DNA of 64,000 bases from Setophaga petechia (GCA_024362935.1 JANCRA010000033.1:9211714-9275713), one strand, 5' to 3'. Counted from the stretch's first letter, positions 1-13,634 are shown. Numbers and translations are program-made. Notes: a model not told the origin generated them from the letters alone.

Positions 1-3000
1 GGTGCCACTTTAGTGTCTTTAAAGATCAGTTCCTTTCTCTGTCTGTGCCATCAAGCACACCACGTGTGAATCCTCTCTGAGTGCTCCTGATCAAGAATTG
101 GATCACAAGATTTTCTTTATAAAGAAAACCCTTCTAACAGGAATGAATCTCTCTTTTGTGGCTGATAAAATAGGAGAAAATTTAACCAAACCGATTTATG
201 CTGGTTCCTATGAAAAATGTTGTCAGTGAAAACATGGAACACTTACAAAATATCAACATTTCACTCCTATCTGCATGGAGATCAATATGAATGGGTCACA
301 GTGACCTCTCAGGGAGGAGGTGTGCGTGGCGACCAAAACTAATATGTATTTTAAGGACTAAGGTCCTTAAAAAAACAGAAACCACCTTTATCCACAGAGG
401 ATCTGTTCCCAACAAGATAATTTCTATACTATTTTACAGTTGGTTTCAGGGAAATTTTAGCTTTTCAGTTGTTGTAGTTGTTTTTATTTTTTTCTTTTCC
501 CCACAAAGAACTTGAAACAAGGGACTTCATTTCTGCTACAGCAAAGCATTTTCAATGTTTTCAATTAGAACATCTTGTTTTATGAAGTGAAAAATCTCTG
601 CTGCCAGAGCATAGTTTGAAGTGCAGGAAAAGGCGGTGTCTTCACAGGAAATTGCCATTTTTCAGTGAAGCAGCTTCTCTGAAATTCATTCCACCATGTA
701 ACACTTCAGTGAGTCACAATAGTTTGGGCTCCAAGGTTTACTTTCCTTGTCTGGAATAGAAATATATAGCTGAGCTTGGGAGAGCAGGGACTGAGCACTG
801 CTTGGGGATGTTTTAGCAAAGCATCCTTTGTCTAAAAATGCTGTTTCTGGAAGAGAAAACACTTGTGGATATGTAATTCTTACAAAAGCCATCTGAGCCT
901 CGGATGGAATTTGTAGGCAAAGGAAGAGAATGTGGGAGAGGTGCAGGGGTCAGGGCTGGCAGCCCCAGCTTTGCCTTGAGCCTCCCGTGCCCCAGGAGTG
1001 TCTCAGAATTGGCTCTCTGAGATTTGTCTGCCTGCTACAAGGGCCACGTGCTCGTGTTCTCCTCTTGGAAAAGATTTGCAAGATCTTTAGTTTGTTCCAG
1101 TTTGGAACAGATTTTGATACTTGAGGATTTTCTCAGGTATTCATTCCTGGCCAGCCTCAGGTGGCTCAGGCAGTGGTTGCCTCCAGTGTCTCTCAGCCTT
1201 TTTCAGTCCCACTGAGCATTTTGGTTTCACTCCTCCTCTTTGGGAAGTGTTTGTGCCCTGCTGTCCTGCATGTGCTGCCCAGATGAGCAGAGCCATGGAT
1301 GAGGATCCACCTCATGGCCTGGGGCTCTGGCACCCTGTCCCTGCCTGGAATAGGTGGGGCTCTGCACACCCTAAACCAAAATCGTGTGTGGGGACAATGA
1401 GACAGTTGGGGCTTGTTTGTGTCTAGGTTTGCACATTCTGTGCATAAGCCATTGATCCCAAGGAAATAATGAAGAAGAGGAAATCCATTAAATAAGTTAT
1501 TCAAAAATATCACAGAACTTGTCAAATTAATGATTTCACAAGAGGCATCCAACCAATTGTTTTTGCAATACAGCAGTTTTTTAGGGATTAGAGAAAATCC
1601 AAACTGTTGGCAGGCAAAATCCAGCTGAGGTGAGATCAAAATTTTGCATTAGAGCTTAAAAGTATGGAAAATGTTGAATTGAATAATTGTCAGATTTCTT
1701 TAAATGATTTTTTTTTTTTTTGCTTTTGTGAAGCAGCTTTTATCAATGCAAAGCCAGGCACAGGAGAAGGATGAATGTGTGAGCCTCAGGGCAGTTGATG
1801 TTGACCAAAGAGTGGTAAATGCTCAGTAATGAAGCTTTGGTCAAAGAGAAGTGGCTCAGTGAGATGTGAAGCTAGCAGAGCATCCATTACAAATTAGGAG
1901 ATAAATCTGTGGCTACTTTGAAAATATTCTTTATTGCTCAAACTAAGAGCAGTTGTTCAATAAGAACAACTCACAAAAGGGATGGAAAAATAATGTTACA
2001 ATTATGGTTTAAATGTTACGAGATTAGAAAAGGAAAATAACTTCTAATTTAGTCATTACGAAATAATGTCAAATGGATAGGTAATATTTTCCCCATGTTG
2101 GGGTTTTAACTCAAATGAACATGAAGCCAGGATAATCTTTTAATGGTAATGTGACATGACAGAAATTCCCTTTCATTAATCCATGTATAGATGTGGGTAG
2201 GTGTAGCTTGCAGTTCACTCTGCCCATGGTGTTTCACAGTGCTCAGGTTTATCAGCTGTCATTATTAACTGTGCCTGGATTGCTCCTGATTAGCAGGTAC
2301 TGGGGTAATGAGATAAGCAAGGCATGAGAGGTTTATTAGACCCTGGCCAGTTGAACTCCCCATGGAGCAGATATGTGGGCTTGGGCAGGGCATTTTTCTG
2401 TGAAGAGTGGGGATGCTATTGTCCAGATTTGCCTCATTTCAGCTTAAATAGTTCCAGATTTCAGTGAAACCTAATGTTTGTGAATTTTTTCTCTTCATAT
2501 GTCCCTGATGACTGGATATATTAGCTGAAAAGGGGTTTGGACACTCCACTTAGTGATGCTGTGAGTCTGATGACCTGGGCCAGAAGGAATTGCTGAAATT
2601 GGCTTCTGGAATGTAATGAGATATTCATGAGTCTAGCTCAGCCTCACACAGTGGCAGGAAAGGCACAGCTCATTTCCCAAGGTGTCCCTCCTGCCTGCAG
2701 TGAGCAGGAAGGGGTCCTTGAAGAGGCACTGAAATTCAGAGGGATGGCTGGGGGCATTTGCTGAGCAGCCTCAAACTGCAGAGCACTTGAAACTCAGCAT
2801 TTTCTGTGAAGAGCCCAAGAACTCCCACAGTCAGGAAGGTGATGGACATCTTCAGAAGATTTTATTGAGAATTACATTTTAAATTACTGACATGTACATT
2901 TATTCCAAAATTAATTCCATGATAGACTCTCTAACATTCTTAGACAGTTCAGGAAATTTCTCCTATAAATTTCTACAAGTCAGTGGCTGCACTGCTACAG

Positions 3001-3786
3001 CTGTGGGTATCAGTGGTGGAACTCTGGTGGTTGTCAATCAGGCATTCTAAATTCATATCAGCAATACCCATTGCACTTGTTGCTATTCAAATACTTCCTA
3101 GTCCTTTTAATATTTATTATTATTTTACTTCTGTGCCTAGTAGTTAGTTTGGAAGCTTGGTGGTCTTTGTTTTTTACCCAACACCTCAGTTATGGTTATG
3201 AAGAGACTTATAAGATTGTTCTTCTGTCCTTAAACCACCTTCTGAGTTTTGTGTACTAACACTGCAAAGTCTCTACTTAAAGACCTGTTTAATGTTTAAC
3301 TCAAATAAACAGAACAGAGATTTTTTAAAAATACAAATCAATCGCAGACCAAAAAATAAATCTTTGTATCATTGTGTTTCAAATAATTTGAAATAAAAAG
3401 CAAGAAAGAATGGACCTTTTGGAGCCCTTCAGCAAGTGCTGCAAAGAGTAGAATGGAAAGTATAAAGTATTTTAGGACATCTTTTTGCTGTGTGCTGTCT
3501 GTGTTAATAAGATTGGTGCTTTGGAGTAGTAACCTAACAAGGTGCTGTGCAGACAAGCAAAAGCCAAATATTGGACCTGACATAGTTCATTGAATTTTGT
3601 GCTGATTTGCCCTCAGCCTCGTTCTCTAAACTCCCTCTTCCCAGGCAGGGTGAGCAGTTTCTACTTGTTGCTGTTTTTTTCCATGGTAGAGCTCCTGTCC
3701 CAGTGCCAGCACATCATGTTCCTGGTCAGAGCTGTGACGTCAAATGGCAGCTGGCTGCAGGCCGAGGAATGCTGCTGGGAAGGAGG
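1..3786. other. AT-leaning unique DNA, no gene seen
   Basis: No frame here has a recognisable domain, and the open frames are short and unrelated to one another. A run of 14 T lies at 1708-1721. The part from about 1,860 to 2,160 is AT-rich and non-repetitive. The part from 2,860 to 3,400 is AT-rich and carries two AATAAA signals on the minus strand, so it could be the end of a transcript (see findings). The call of intergenic or intronic DNA is an inference from the absence of coding signal. Confidence 0.6.
2861..2904 (-). promoter_or_regulatory. Candidate minus-strand polyadenylation signals
   Basis: TTTATT on the plus strand at 2861-2866 and at 2899-2904 gives two AATAAA hexamers on the minus strand, 38 bp apart. 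The minus-strand sequence leading into them is AT-rich and looks like a vertebrate 3' untranslated region. Just upstream on the minus strand is a tiny open frame (2973-3071, 32 codons) ending in residues SAATDL, which I do not recognise. The hexamer alone is common in AT-rich DNA, so this is only a candidate cleavage site. Confidence 0.25.
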
Positions 3787-3822
3787 GAATGAATGAATGA
3801 ATGAATGAATGAATGGATGGAT
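3787..3822. repeat. (GAAT)n microsatellite
   Basis: Seven exact copies of GAAT occupy 3787-3814, followed by two GGAT variants. It is a simple tetranucleotide tract with no coding context, probably length-polymorphic. Confidence 0.95.
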
Positions 3823-6800
3823 TTATGAGCTCACACTGGAGCTGCCTCTCTCAGAGCCACGAATCCTCTGTAGTGCTCAGTCAGCTGGGTAATGGACATT
3901 TATCAGTGCTCCTTATCAGCCCTGCAAGGAGCCTCAGTGGGGACTCACAGTCTGGACAGCAGTTCAGGAAAAATTCATAAACTTCAGGTTCAGAACTGGG
4001 AACAGTCAGGAGAAGCACGAAGGAAGAAAGATGTGATTCAGTGCAAAGTGACTGCTAAATTCTAAATATAGTAAGTGGAAGAAGCCTGAGCCTGGAATAG
4101 TTACTGTCTGGTGCTCAGAAACTGAATCAGAGTGCACATTCCAAATTGTAAACATTCCTGTGAGCTAACGTGGCAACAATGCATTTCTTTTTAAAACAAC
4201 GTCCTTATCTCTGCATGACAATACACTTCTGTTACCTGTACATTTGCAAAAATGAGGGATCAAAATTATCAAAATTCCAATCAGGATTCCCCATCATTGT
4301 CTGTACGATGTTTCAGTCATTGCAGTCAGGTTCCATGTCCTCTCTAATGCCCAGCCTTGCATGGAGGAAATAATCTTCCTGTGACAGTACTGCACCTGCT
4401 TGCCTTCAGTTTCGTTATCTGGAGCTCTTCAACAGCTGTTTGCACAGAAAGAGCAAATGGAACATTTAGAGCATCCTCAGAAGTTAGCTACTGCTTAGGT
4501 TTGGCAGGAGAACAGAGCACAGCCTTGGATTTAGAAGGGATAAGGGAATTCACATATGGAAGCTACACGGATGGATGCTGTGGCACAACATGCCAGCTGG
4601 GCCCTTCTGATGTGCAAAACCAGGAACTGAGCAATTTAGGGCTGTCTAGTGGTACTCAGAGTTCCTCATGGCACACAGTAAAGAACAGCACTGAACACAT
4701 CTGTGCACTCAGGATATTACAATAAATGTTTTACTGTCCCATAATTTAAAGACACTGTAATCCAGACTGAGAAAGAATTCACACTTCTAAATTAATTTTG
4801 GTAATTGCTGCTACTCTTCATGGATATAAAGGTGCACTTCTAAATGTTCCACTCAGTAGGAAGCAATATAACAATTATAGCTATTTTGGCATCCAAGAGA
4901 TACACAATGCCCCGTTGTAGAAAAATACCTGTATTTCTGGATGTATTTACATGTTTCTTTGAAAGGATTCGTGCTCTCCCTTATGGGCTCCTCCAAGCAC
5001 TGCTCATGCCCTCTTCACACCTCTCACCTGCCCAGGCCCTGCTGCAGCCCCAGCCTCTGGCTTTAATGCTCCAGGGCTCCTCTGCTCACAGCTCCCACAG
5101 CTCCTTTTTCCCTCAGAAGTGAAGGGAGCAGTAGGGGGTGTGGGAATTTGGTAATGGATGGGCCTCAAAACTTTGTATTTTATTTGGGTTAGTTCCCCCA
5201 AATTTCCATGCTGCTGGCCCAACCCATGCAGTCTGTGCTGGTCAGCTGATAACAGGGCTGGACTGCAGGGTGGCACTTCTGAATGCAGACAGTGCCACAC
5301 CACATGACTACAAAGAGCTAAATAATGACAATTGACTGGACTTCCTTGAACCTTCCGAGAAATATTCTGATTTATTCATAGCAAAGGTTCGGAGCTTCTC
5401 ATGTTTTAATTGAACCACTTCACTCACCCCTAAATGAAAACAGTTGCAAACAGTGTCCAACGTACATAGCCCCGGGCACTGTAAAACAATCAGATGAAAA
5501 GACTTTGCTTTGTCTTATTTATTTACTTGAAGCTAAAGAAAATGCCAAAATTCTGCCCTTGAATAAATCACCACTTTTTACATGCTTTACCCCAGGCACA
5601 AGTTCCAGTTTTTTCCTAACTTAAGAGTTGTTTTTGTTTGTATTTGTGTTTGTATATTTTTTATATCCGAGTTGTTTACTTTTCCTGCTTCTTAAAATTG
5701 TCTCTTCTCTTTAGAAGTAGGGGAGAAGGAAAGAAATTGAGGTGAAACCACAACATGTTTTCATTTTCATGTAACAAACAGATCTTTTTTCACAAGTTTC
5801 TTGAGGCACTAAATACCAAATATGGCTTGAGACAATAAATTATAAAATTCTTCAGAGAATGCAGAGCTGGGAAAAGAAGAAATTCAAGTGTTTGCAACAT
5901 GTTTTAACAGAGATAGCTGACTGAGAATTCATTAACTCTACATTGTCTCATTATTTGTATTTTAAAAGATACTCATGTTATTATTTATCCTTTTGCTGCT
6001 CGCTGTCAGTGGGACAGTCCTTACAAGTGTATGTACCATTATTTCTGGTTTTGAAATGACTCTCTTACAAATTTAGCAAAATCTCCATGAAGCTGAGGCT
6101 GCCATGCTCAGAAGGAGTGTCTGTGTCAGTCTGCACTGGTGGCTGCTTGGTGAGTGCTCTGTGCTTTGGAAATTGAGTCCTGAGTAGTGCAGCAGGTCAG
6201 GCAATCAGCACTGGGGAATCCTCCTGCAGGGGCAGGTGTAGAACCTCACTTGGCACTCCCTGCAGAAGGGGCTGAGCTGGCACTGGCCAGGAGCATCCCC
6301 TCTCCTGTGGCCCTGCAGTGTGAGGAGGAACAATCAGTTTGTACCCCCCAAGGGAAGGTTCTGCAGAAATGAAATGATGTGAGGGGGGCTCAGGCTGAGG
6401 AGGCTGAGTTTGGGTTGTTCTGGTTGGTAAATTATTCTGTATGTGCCTTCTCTCAGAAGCTTCAGACACCTCCACTTCAGGATTGGATGGAATTTCCTGG
6501 AGTCCCTGTGGGGCAGGGCATTGTCCAGCAGAGCAGCCAAGGACCCCAGCGTGCCCATGTCCTGCAGGACCCAGTCAGAGCCCAGGACACCCAGCAGAGC
6601 AATTCAGCTTCTCCACCCTGGCTCTGTCACTGTGCCCCGGCTTCACCTCCTCTCACGCAAAGTTGAATTCTTTCCTTCCTTGATCATTCAGTGTAACATT
6701 CATTTCTTATCACCACATGAACCTCGCATACCTATGTGCTCAAACAAACTGCAAAAATTAGCTGGGCAGGTCCTGCAAAAGGCCCAAGCATTTAACGTGT

Positions 6801-8434
6801 CCTGCTTTAACAACCTCCACTGAAAAATGTAAATGTCATTGATAATGAGGTGATGAATGAGATAGGGAACAATTCCTGTCTTATACCTCCTCCTGCTGCA
6901 GAACTCAGAGGTGAACTCTGCATATTGAGGTTTGTCCTGAGAAAAATGAGCACTGAAAGGTAAATACTTGTGAACTTGCTTTATCAAGGACTGCACTGAT
7001 TATTTTAATTATGAATGAAAAAAACAGTCTTCTGGCTTTGGAGCTCTGCAGTGGTTAAATTGAGAACTAATTTTATACACGAGACTTTTATAGATCAGAC
7101 CCCACAGCTGAACTGTGTCACAACCTCCCAACACCTTCTGAGGGCAGGTGCTGCAGAATGAAAAGCTGAACTCTGCGTTCATCAGATCAGCACCAAAGGT
7201 ATCCAAGCAGAGCATTCCTGTGATCTTGATGGGATAACTCCATGGCTCTCTGGAATATGCTCCTGGAGAAGCTGAGGAGAGCAGTCAGTGTCAGGATCCC
7301 TGCCAGACGGTCCCTCTCAGGTGCTGATTACTGGGACACAGTTTTTGGGGAAATGCACGAAGCCATTCACCCTCTGAGCAGATGTGTCAGTGAGCACTGG
7401 CAGCTGCCAGCCCCGAGCTGCACACGCTGTGCCCTGGCACCCAGGCAGGCAGGAGGATTGTTTGCTTGGCTTTTCTATCTGGGCAGCTGTGAGGTGTGTC
7501 CCAGATAGCGCAGGGCCGGGCTGGAGGGAGGCAATGTTTGAGAAGTAGGATGATAATGGGCAGAGGGCTGTGCTGGGAAGATTTGACTGAGCCCCAAGTG
7601 ATTTTAGAAAACACAGCAAGGGCTCTCAGTGCAGAGCAGAGCAGAGCAGCTGGGTGCCTTGAGGTTTGCTGCAAAGTGAGCTCACAGTGCTCACATACCC
7701 ACATATATCATTATGGTAATTGTGGAGTATTGTAGTAATAGGGACTTTTGCCTATGCAAAGTGCAAGTAATGGGACTTACAACATAGCTAGCCTTGAGAG
7801 AGGGAAAAATGCAGCTGCCTCTCAGAACAGATGGGAGATGCCAGTAGCACAGAGCACGTGGTTTTAGACTCTCCAGGTTTTACTGAACTCAGGCTTCACG
7901 CCCACTGCTCACCTGATTTGGGGTTGGCATATTGACACGTGAATATTTCCTTCTATTGACACAGGAACATTTGGGGTTTTCTTCAAGATGTCAGTGTAGT
8001 GTTTGTCTAAGAGACTATCAGAGATACTGGTTGGAGGGGGCCTTTATTGAAAACCTGTTCAAAGTTTTGCTTGAAGCAGGGCGAGCTGGGTCACTGCACT
8101 GTGTACACTGCACTGTGTTCAGCTGAAAATTGGAGCTGCTTGACAGAGCTGGGTGGGAGCAGAGCTTTAATTTATGTGAATACAAACCATTCTGACTGAT
8201 AAAATTCCCTGGGGGTGAAGCACCATTTCTGTGTTGCTTTTTGCCATGGGGGAAGCATAAGCAGTGCTTCTGTCACTAGAGACAGAGCTCTCAGTCGAGA
8301 CAAAGATTTCTACTCTAAACCATACAAATTGAGAAGTCCTTCGTTTGCAAGCAGTTACAAATTGTGAGGAATTATTTTCCAGCCCCTTCTGCTGCCTTTC
8401 TACATGTATTGCTTCATCTGCTACTTTGAAGCCA

Positions 8435-8475
8435 CCCTCATTTACACCACTATAAATGAGAGGAGAAATGGGCTG
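8435..8475. mobile_element. Ancient amniote interspersed repeat remnant
   Basis: The segment has a 'tttacaccac tataaatgag' core followed by 'aggagaaatgggc'. I recall this arrangement from an old, heavily diverged repeat scattered through bird, crocodile and turtle genomes, whose copies typically end in a GGCCC-like motif. I cannot name the family with certainty. The match is by memory and short, so it needs a repeat-library search. Confidence 0.4.
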
Positions 8476-10541
8476 CTTTGATTGCTTGGAAAATTTACCA
8501 TGAAATGTTGAGAGTGTCTACAGGGGTGTTCAGTGTCTGCAGGCAGAGGTGGTGCTACAATAAGCATAAAAGAAAATGAAAAAAAAATAGTGCTAAAAAT
8601 CTGCATTTATGGAAAATGAAAGAATAATTCTAGACTAAACTCAAGAAAACTCCCTTGACTTTCTGCCCATGTCCTGGAATGCATCAGGTGTCCCAGCGTG
8701 GTGGGGAGCAGGCCATGATCCAGCTGAGCACACCCCAAATGGTGACACTTCCATTTCCACTGTATATTGTGGGTATTTGCATTGAAGAGATCACTTTTGC
8801 TGGGATGGATGAAACAGCAGGGAAAGCACTATTATAGGATCCTGGGATGGAGGGTTTTGCCAGTTCATAGATGCCTGCAATGGAAATAATGCCTCTGAAT
8901 AAAATCAAAATGCTAAATGAACTCTTCAGCCATCTCAGTGTTTCCATTTGGAATGCTGAATAAAGAGTCCTATTTCTAATCCAAGGCAGTTTTTATTAGC
9001 TCTCAGTGCATTTAGCACAAGCACAGACCAGTTCTGGAATCAGCCAGGGCACAACTTGAATAAGAGGGAAGTTATTTTCTGCCCAAACACTAGATTTATT
9101 AAGGCCTGGTTTTTTCTCTCATGAAAGACTAGTTGCAACTAGTTTGAGGAAGCCACCAGAGCAGTTCATACATCCTCGGGATGTTGGAGAAACGAGAGAG
9201 CTGGTGCATCTTCCCCAGAGCTCCAGGGAGTCCTGGAATCCCTGCTCTGGAGCATCCTCTGCAGAGCTGATGGAAAACTGGGATGGCACCATGTGCAAAG
9301 TCCAGCTGGTAATTCAGGCTAAAGGTGGACGTGTTCCCAGCTGTCTAAAATGAAGATTGCTCTTGCTTTATTGTCCATCTCACCCTTCCAAGGACACTCC
9401 CCACACTGGCAGGGTGAGCTCTGCACCAATGGTTTTGTTAATTACCCCGCTAATTGCTAATTGACTGCTGCTCACAATGCAGACCCGGTGGGAGACAGAG
9501 ACACGGTGATGATCAACTCTCCTCATCTTCATGCTCCTCAATAAAAATCATTTTCCTGTTGATCCCTCTCTGGGGCCCTGTTTAATGTTCCACACAGTGC
9601 AGGAAAACTGCAGCAGAAGGTCCAACATCCACTGTGACCTTGTGCTTGCAGCTCAGCTATGGGAGGGTAAACTTTGCTTTCTCCAGGAGCTGCAGCAGCT
9701 TCCTGCACTTGGCTGTCTTCATTGGTTTATGTTTCTTAAAGGCACCTTGAATTCTATACAATTTTCTGCTGTTCTGTGAGGAAAAAAAATTAATTATTTA
9801 CATATTTAATGATTTAGATTTTTTTTCCTGACTTTTTATTAGCTGAAGCAAAACTATGACGTATTTGTGTATATTTTCCTCAACATTTGTGAATTAACTT
9901 GGTTCTGCCATTAAATGTCTTTCAGTTTGTTGGTTTATGCTTATTCAGTAAGGACTCCTGAAAAGATTTTCTATAGGAATGTATTAGTCTGAGTGCATTT
10001 GGAAATTGAATTTGAACTCTATTCTCTCAGGACTGAGAGAGTTTGTGTTTAGCTTTGTGGGGTAATCCCCCTGACTGCCTCTTTTTCTGGTGGATCAGAT
10101 CTTCTTAGCTCTGGCCAGCTGCTGGATTTTGGAACAAGAATTCCTTTTTATTGGGTTTTAAATACCTGACAGTTTAGAAATCTCTGAATGTGTGGGCACA
10201 TCTGTATGCCTCTGTATGTGGTCACCAGTGGGGCTGACATGAAGGGAAAGGCAGGAGAAATTACTGTGCTGTAAATCCCCCATCAGCTGAAGCTGAGTCT
10301 TTTTGAACTGTTGAGCTGAGCTGGTGCCAGAGCGAATTGTTGTGCTGCTGGAACTAAGTAAATGCATATTGCAGGGTAAATGAAAATGTGTAAGGAATGC
10401 TGCCTGTTTGGAAGTGCATTAATCTAACACAACTGTAGGCTGTACTCAGTGTCATGATTGAATGCAAAGAAAAACAAAATTGTGCCTGATGAACACATCT
10501 GGGTTCAAATCTTGATGCCAGTAAATTCTTCCCCCACTGGT

Positions 10542-10556
10542 AAAAAAAAAAAAAAA
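10542..10556. repeat. Poly(A) tract
   Basis: Fifteen consecutive A residues are followed by TAAA. No retroposed gene or SINE body is recognisable upstream, so this is listed only as a homopolymer. Confidence 0.9.
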
Positions 10557-11467
10557 TAAAATGTAGAATCACATTCTTTCTGGGTTATGTGATTCCTGCA
10601 CAGAAACTTCTACAGAGAATTTTCTGCAGAGTCCTCCAGGCCTTCTCCTGAGCCCACAGCTGGCAATGGCCACGATTGGGATCCAGCACAGGGGACAAGG
10701 GGCCGAGTTTGCACCTGGCAAAGGGGAGAGTTCCCCTCCATTCAGGGACCTACTGACTAAATGGACATTGTCATCCATGGAGGGCATGAGGGATTCACAG
10801 CCTGAGAACTCCTGCTTTCTCTGGGAGGTAGGAATTGTCTTCAGACACAAGAATACAGAATTGGAGAGGTGGGATGTGGGGCTTAGGGAGGTAGCAACAA
10901 AGGATAACATGAGAGTGGAATCATAAGTGAGTGTTCTTTCACTGAATTATGAGCTCAGAGGGAAGGATGGGATGGGGATATTCTTCTCCAATTTTATTCT
11001 GAACATGAGAAAATGCAGAGTAGCAAACCTTGCCAAGGATATGACTTGGTTATTTCCAGTAAAAGCATCCAAAGGGTTTGTGAGCCCTGTTTGGTGGCTG
11101 TTGTTCAGAAGGAGCTCCCATGTAACACTGGTGCTCAGCCTTGCTCTGTGCCCAGCCACGTGGCAGCTGCTCCAGCAGACCCAGAGTGCTGCTCTGGCCC
11201 TGGCCCCAGGTGTTACCTGCAGGCAGAGCTGTGCCAGGGCTGTGCAGCCCCTGGAGCCAGCACAGCAGGGTTTTAGGTCACATCTGTGCCAGGTGCTTGG
11301 ACTTTACTCAGCTGTAATCATGGCTGGGATCCTAACTCAAACAAGCCCTGGGGGTTTGTCTGCACCAACCCAGAGCATGCACGGGCTTGGGTGAGCTGCC
11401 TTGGAGCAGCAGCAGGGCTGGAATGGCAGCATCAGCTCTCCAGGGCTGTCTGAGCACCCAGGCACTG

Positions 11468-11592
11468 GGGGCAGGGGCACCAGGGGCACCAGGGGCACCA
11501 GGGACACCAGGGACAGGGACACCAGGGACACCAGGGACACCAGGGACACCAGGGGCACCAGGGACACCAGGGACACCAGGGACAGGGACACT
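11468..11592. repeat. 9-bp GGGRCACCA minisatellite
   Basis: About a dozen copies of GGGGCACCA or GGGACACCA run head to tail, with a few shortened GGGACA units. The G-runs are separated by about six bases, so the plus strand meets the usual G-quadruplex pattern many times over. Translation gives Gly-Thr-Pro and Gly-Ala-Pro strings that look like collagen but are a by-product of the 9-bp unit. There is no sign of a real collagen exon, such as flanking splice sites or a 45/54-bp exon size. Confidence 0.95.
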
Positions 11593-13220
11593 GAGTTCTG
11601 ATTCCAGGCCTCTGCTGTCCCCCTGCTGTCACTCACTGTGCTTGTAATGGAGCCTCTGGCTGCAGGGCAGGAGCTCTGTAGAGCTGCTCAGTTGCCCTGC
11701 TGTAGAAAATAGGCCATTGACTGGAAAAAACCCCAAATAATGTAAAGACAACTTTGCTCCATTGCCAAGAGTGTGATGTGAGGCTCAAAGCCACAGGAAG
11801 CACTCAGGCAGTTTCCTGCTCACTGCAGGGTACATGTGTGACATCTTTTCAGGTCAGAAACGAGGTACAGCCTCTCATCATGACCTCAGTGTAGCAGCTG
11901 CTGATCAGGTCGGTTTTTATAGTGTTGCTCTGGTTTGAAATTAGAACAAAGGAAGGAAGCACTTAGCTCTTTCTAGTGAAATGCTTATCTGCCACAAGAG
12001 GCATGTGGCTTTAAAACTGTTTCTCTTGCTTGTCTCAGATGCAAAGAACATGCCCTGGATTTGGAGTTCAACCACTTTCTTAATTAAAAACAGTTTTATG
12101 GTCAGCTTGGAACCTTGTCTATTCCAATTTCAGTTGTTTCAGTTCACAAATAAATATTTTCCAATGGAAGTTTTAAAAGAAAAAATATTTTCACAGAGTA
12201 AACATAGAATTTCTACTGGGGAACAACTGGCTCAGTAGTCCTGATAATAGACTGGACAGTGTTTTTATATGTAGCTTATCAATTTTACTCCAACAGGCAG
12301 TTATTGCCTAAATGGCAATCTTAATTGAGCAGCTCTTTTAGGGCCAGAATGAGACAATTGGACTCATTTCTCTTCTGGAAGCTAATGGTGTCTGTATTGT
12401 AAAATCAGCCTTCTAAGTCTAGCTCTAGATTGAAAAAAATCAGAGAATTCAGAAAGAACTAAGAAGAGGACTGAAGTATTTGGAAGGTGAAATTCATAGT
12501 GATATGCTTCGTTTTATTTCAGTTTAGTTTTATATACCCCAAACCAGACCAGAGCTGGTTTAGGACCCCTCACTGTTGAGTATGATACACAATATGAATC
12601 AATATTGGGAGCTGAAGTTGGAAATTCAGTGAGCAATGAAAAACATATTTCACAGTTAAAAAAACCCCAGGCATTTTATTAGATTTTTTGCTTACACAGT
12701 TCTAGAAATACTTTTCTAAATGTTTTGTAGAATAGATGTATTCAGTGAACTCAAAGAAATCAGTAAGTGATTTTCTGCAGCAGGTCAGGTTGTGCAGTTT
12801 GTCCCTCTGAGCTGTTCATATGCCTGGAAACATCTGCAGAGGTTCTGTCATTGCACATCCCTGGGATGTGATGTGTCCCCCCCGTGCTGTGCCCACAGGA
12901 GCAGGAGGTGCTCCCAGCCCTTCCTGCAGTGCTGCAGGACTGGGCATGGAGGGGCTGCAGCTGCCAGGGCACAGTGCCCTGGTGTGTGCCCAGCGAGGGC
13001 AGCTCGCTCACCCCCTCAGCTGCCACTTGCACTGCTGGCTGAGCTCTGCTCCCTGCACACCTGGGTGACACCAGCTGCTGGTGTGAGAGGGCAGCCCGTG
13101 GTTCTGCAGGGAATGCACACTGCAGTGCTGGGTGAGAGATCCCAGGAAATGAGGAATCAGTCTGCAGGTTACTGTCCATCCTGCTGGGGGTGGAGGTGGG
13201 AGCCATCAGCTGTGGCCTGG
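11593..13220. other. Unique DNA between minisatellites
   Basis: The first half is AT-rich, and 12,790-13,130 is more GC-rich. Frames are open for about 150 codons on both strands around 12,760-13,250, as expected of GC-rich non-coding DNA. No domain or splice pattern is recognisable. Confidence 0.55.
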
Positions 13221-13634
13221 GGAATGTGGAGTCTCTTCAGGAACTGGTGAATGTGGACAGTCTCTTTGGGAGCTGGTGAATGTGGACAGTCTCTTTAGGA
13301 ATTGGTGAATGTGGACAGTCTCTTCAGGAACTGGTGAATGTGGACAGGCTCTTTAGGAACTGGTGAATGAATGTGGAGTCTCTTTAGGAGCTGGTGAATG
13401 TGGACAGTCTCTTTGGGAACTGGTGAATGTGGACAGTCTCTTTGGGAGCCTGGTGAATGAATGTGGAGTCTCTTTAGGAGTTGGTGAATGTGGACAGTGT
13501 CTTTGGGAGCCTGGTGAATGAATGTGGAGTCTCTTTGGGAGCTGGTGAATGTGGACAGTCTCTTTGGGAGCTGGTGAATGTGGAGTCTCTTTGGGAGCCT
13601 GGTGAATGAATGTGGAGTCTCTTTGGGAGCTGGT
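13221..13634. repeat. 29-32 bp minisatellite, about 13 copies
   Basis: Each unit contains TCTCTTTGGGAGCTGGTGAA followed by TGTGGACAG. Two main subtypes alternate. One is 29 bp long and ends in GTGGACAG. The other is 31-32 bp, mostly has an extra C in AGCCTGG, duplicates GAAT and ends in GTGGAG. A single 27-bp unit sits at 13559-13585, and a partial unit closes the array at 13618-13634. Frames reading across the array are repeat artefacts. Confidence 0.95.

Larger units (their letters stand above)
3823..11467. other. Unique intergenic or intronic DNA
   Basis: This stretch holds no recognisable exon or RNA gene. Small features seen by eye are a GCAGA pentamer tract at 7631-7650, a 14-bp direct duplication near 8091-8118, an ancient repeat remnant at 8435-8475 (listed separately) and a run of 15 A at 10542-10556. 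A frame at 4357-4725 stays open and ends inside an AATAAA hexamer but has no ATG start, so I did not call it. Confidence 0.6.

Noticed and set aside
4357..4725. 122-residue plus frame with a hydrophobic start, six cysteines, two N-glycosylation motifs and a stop inside AATAAA
   Set aside because: Its first codon is TTG, an in-frame stop lies just upstream (4345-4347) and there is no internal ATG. It could only be a terminal exon after an acceptor near 4409, for which no partner exon is seen.
10480..10540. Possible tRNA T-arm (gggttcaaatc)
   Set aside because: No matching acceptor, D or anticodon stems around it.
11387..11647. Collagen-like Gly-x-Pro frame
   Set aside because: Produced by the 9-bp minisatellite. 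No collagen exon structure, and all frames are equally repetitive.
13221..13634. CRISPR-like regular repeats (also 22,228-22,530)
   Set aside because: Units abut without unique spacers and the DNA is vertebrate, so these are minisatellites.
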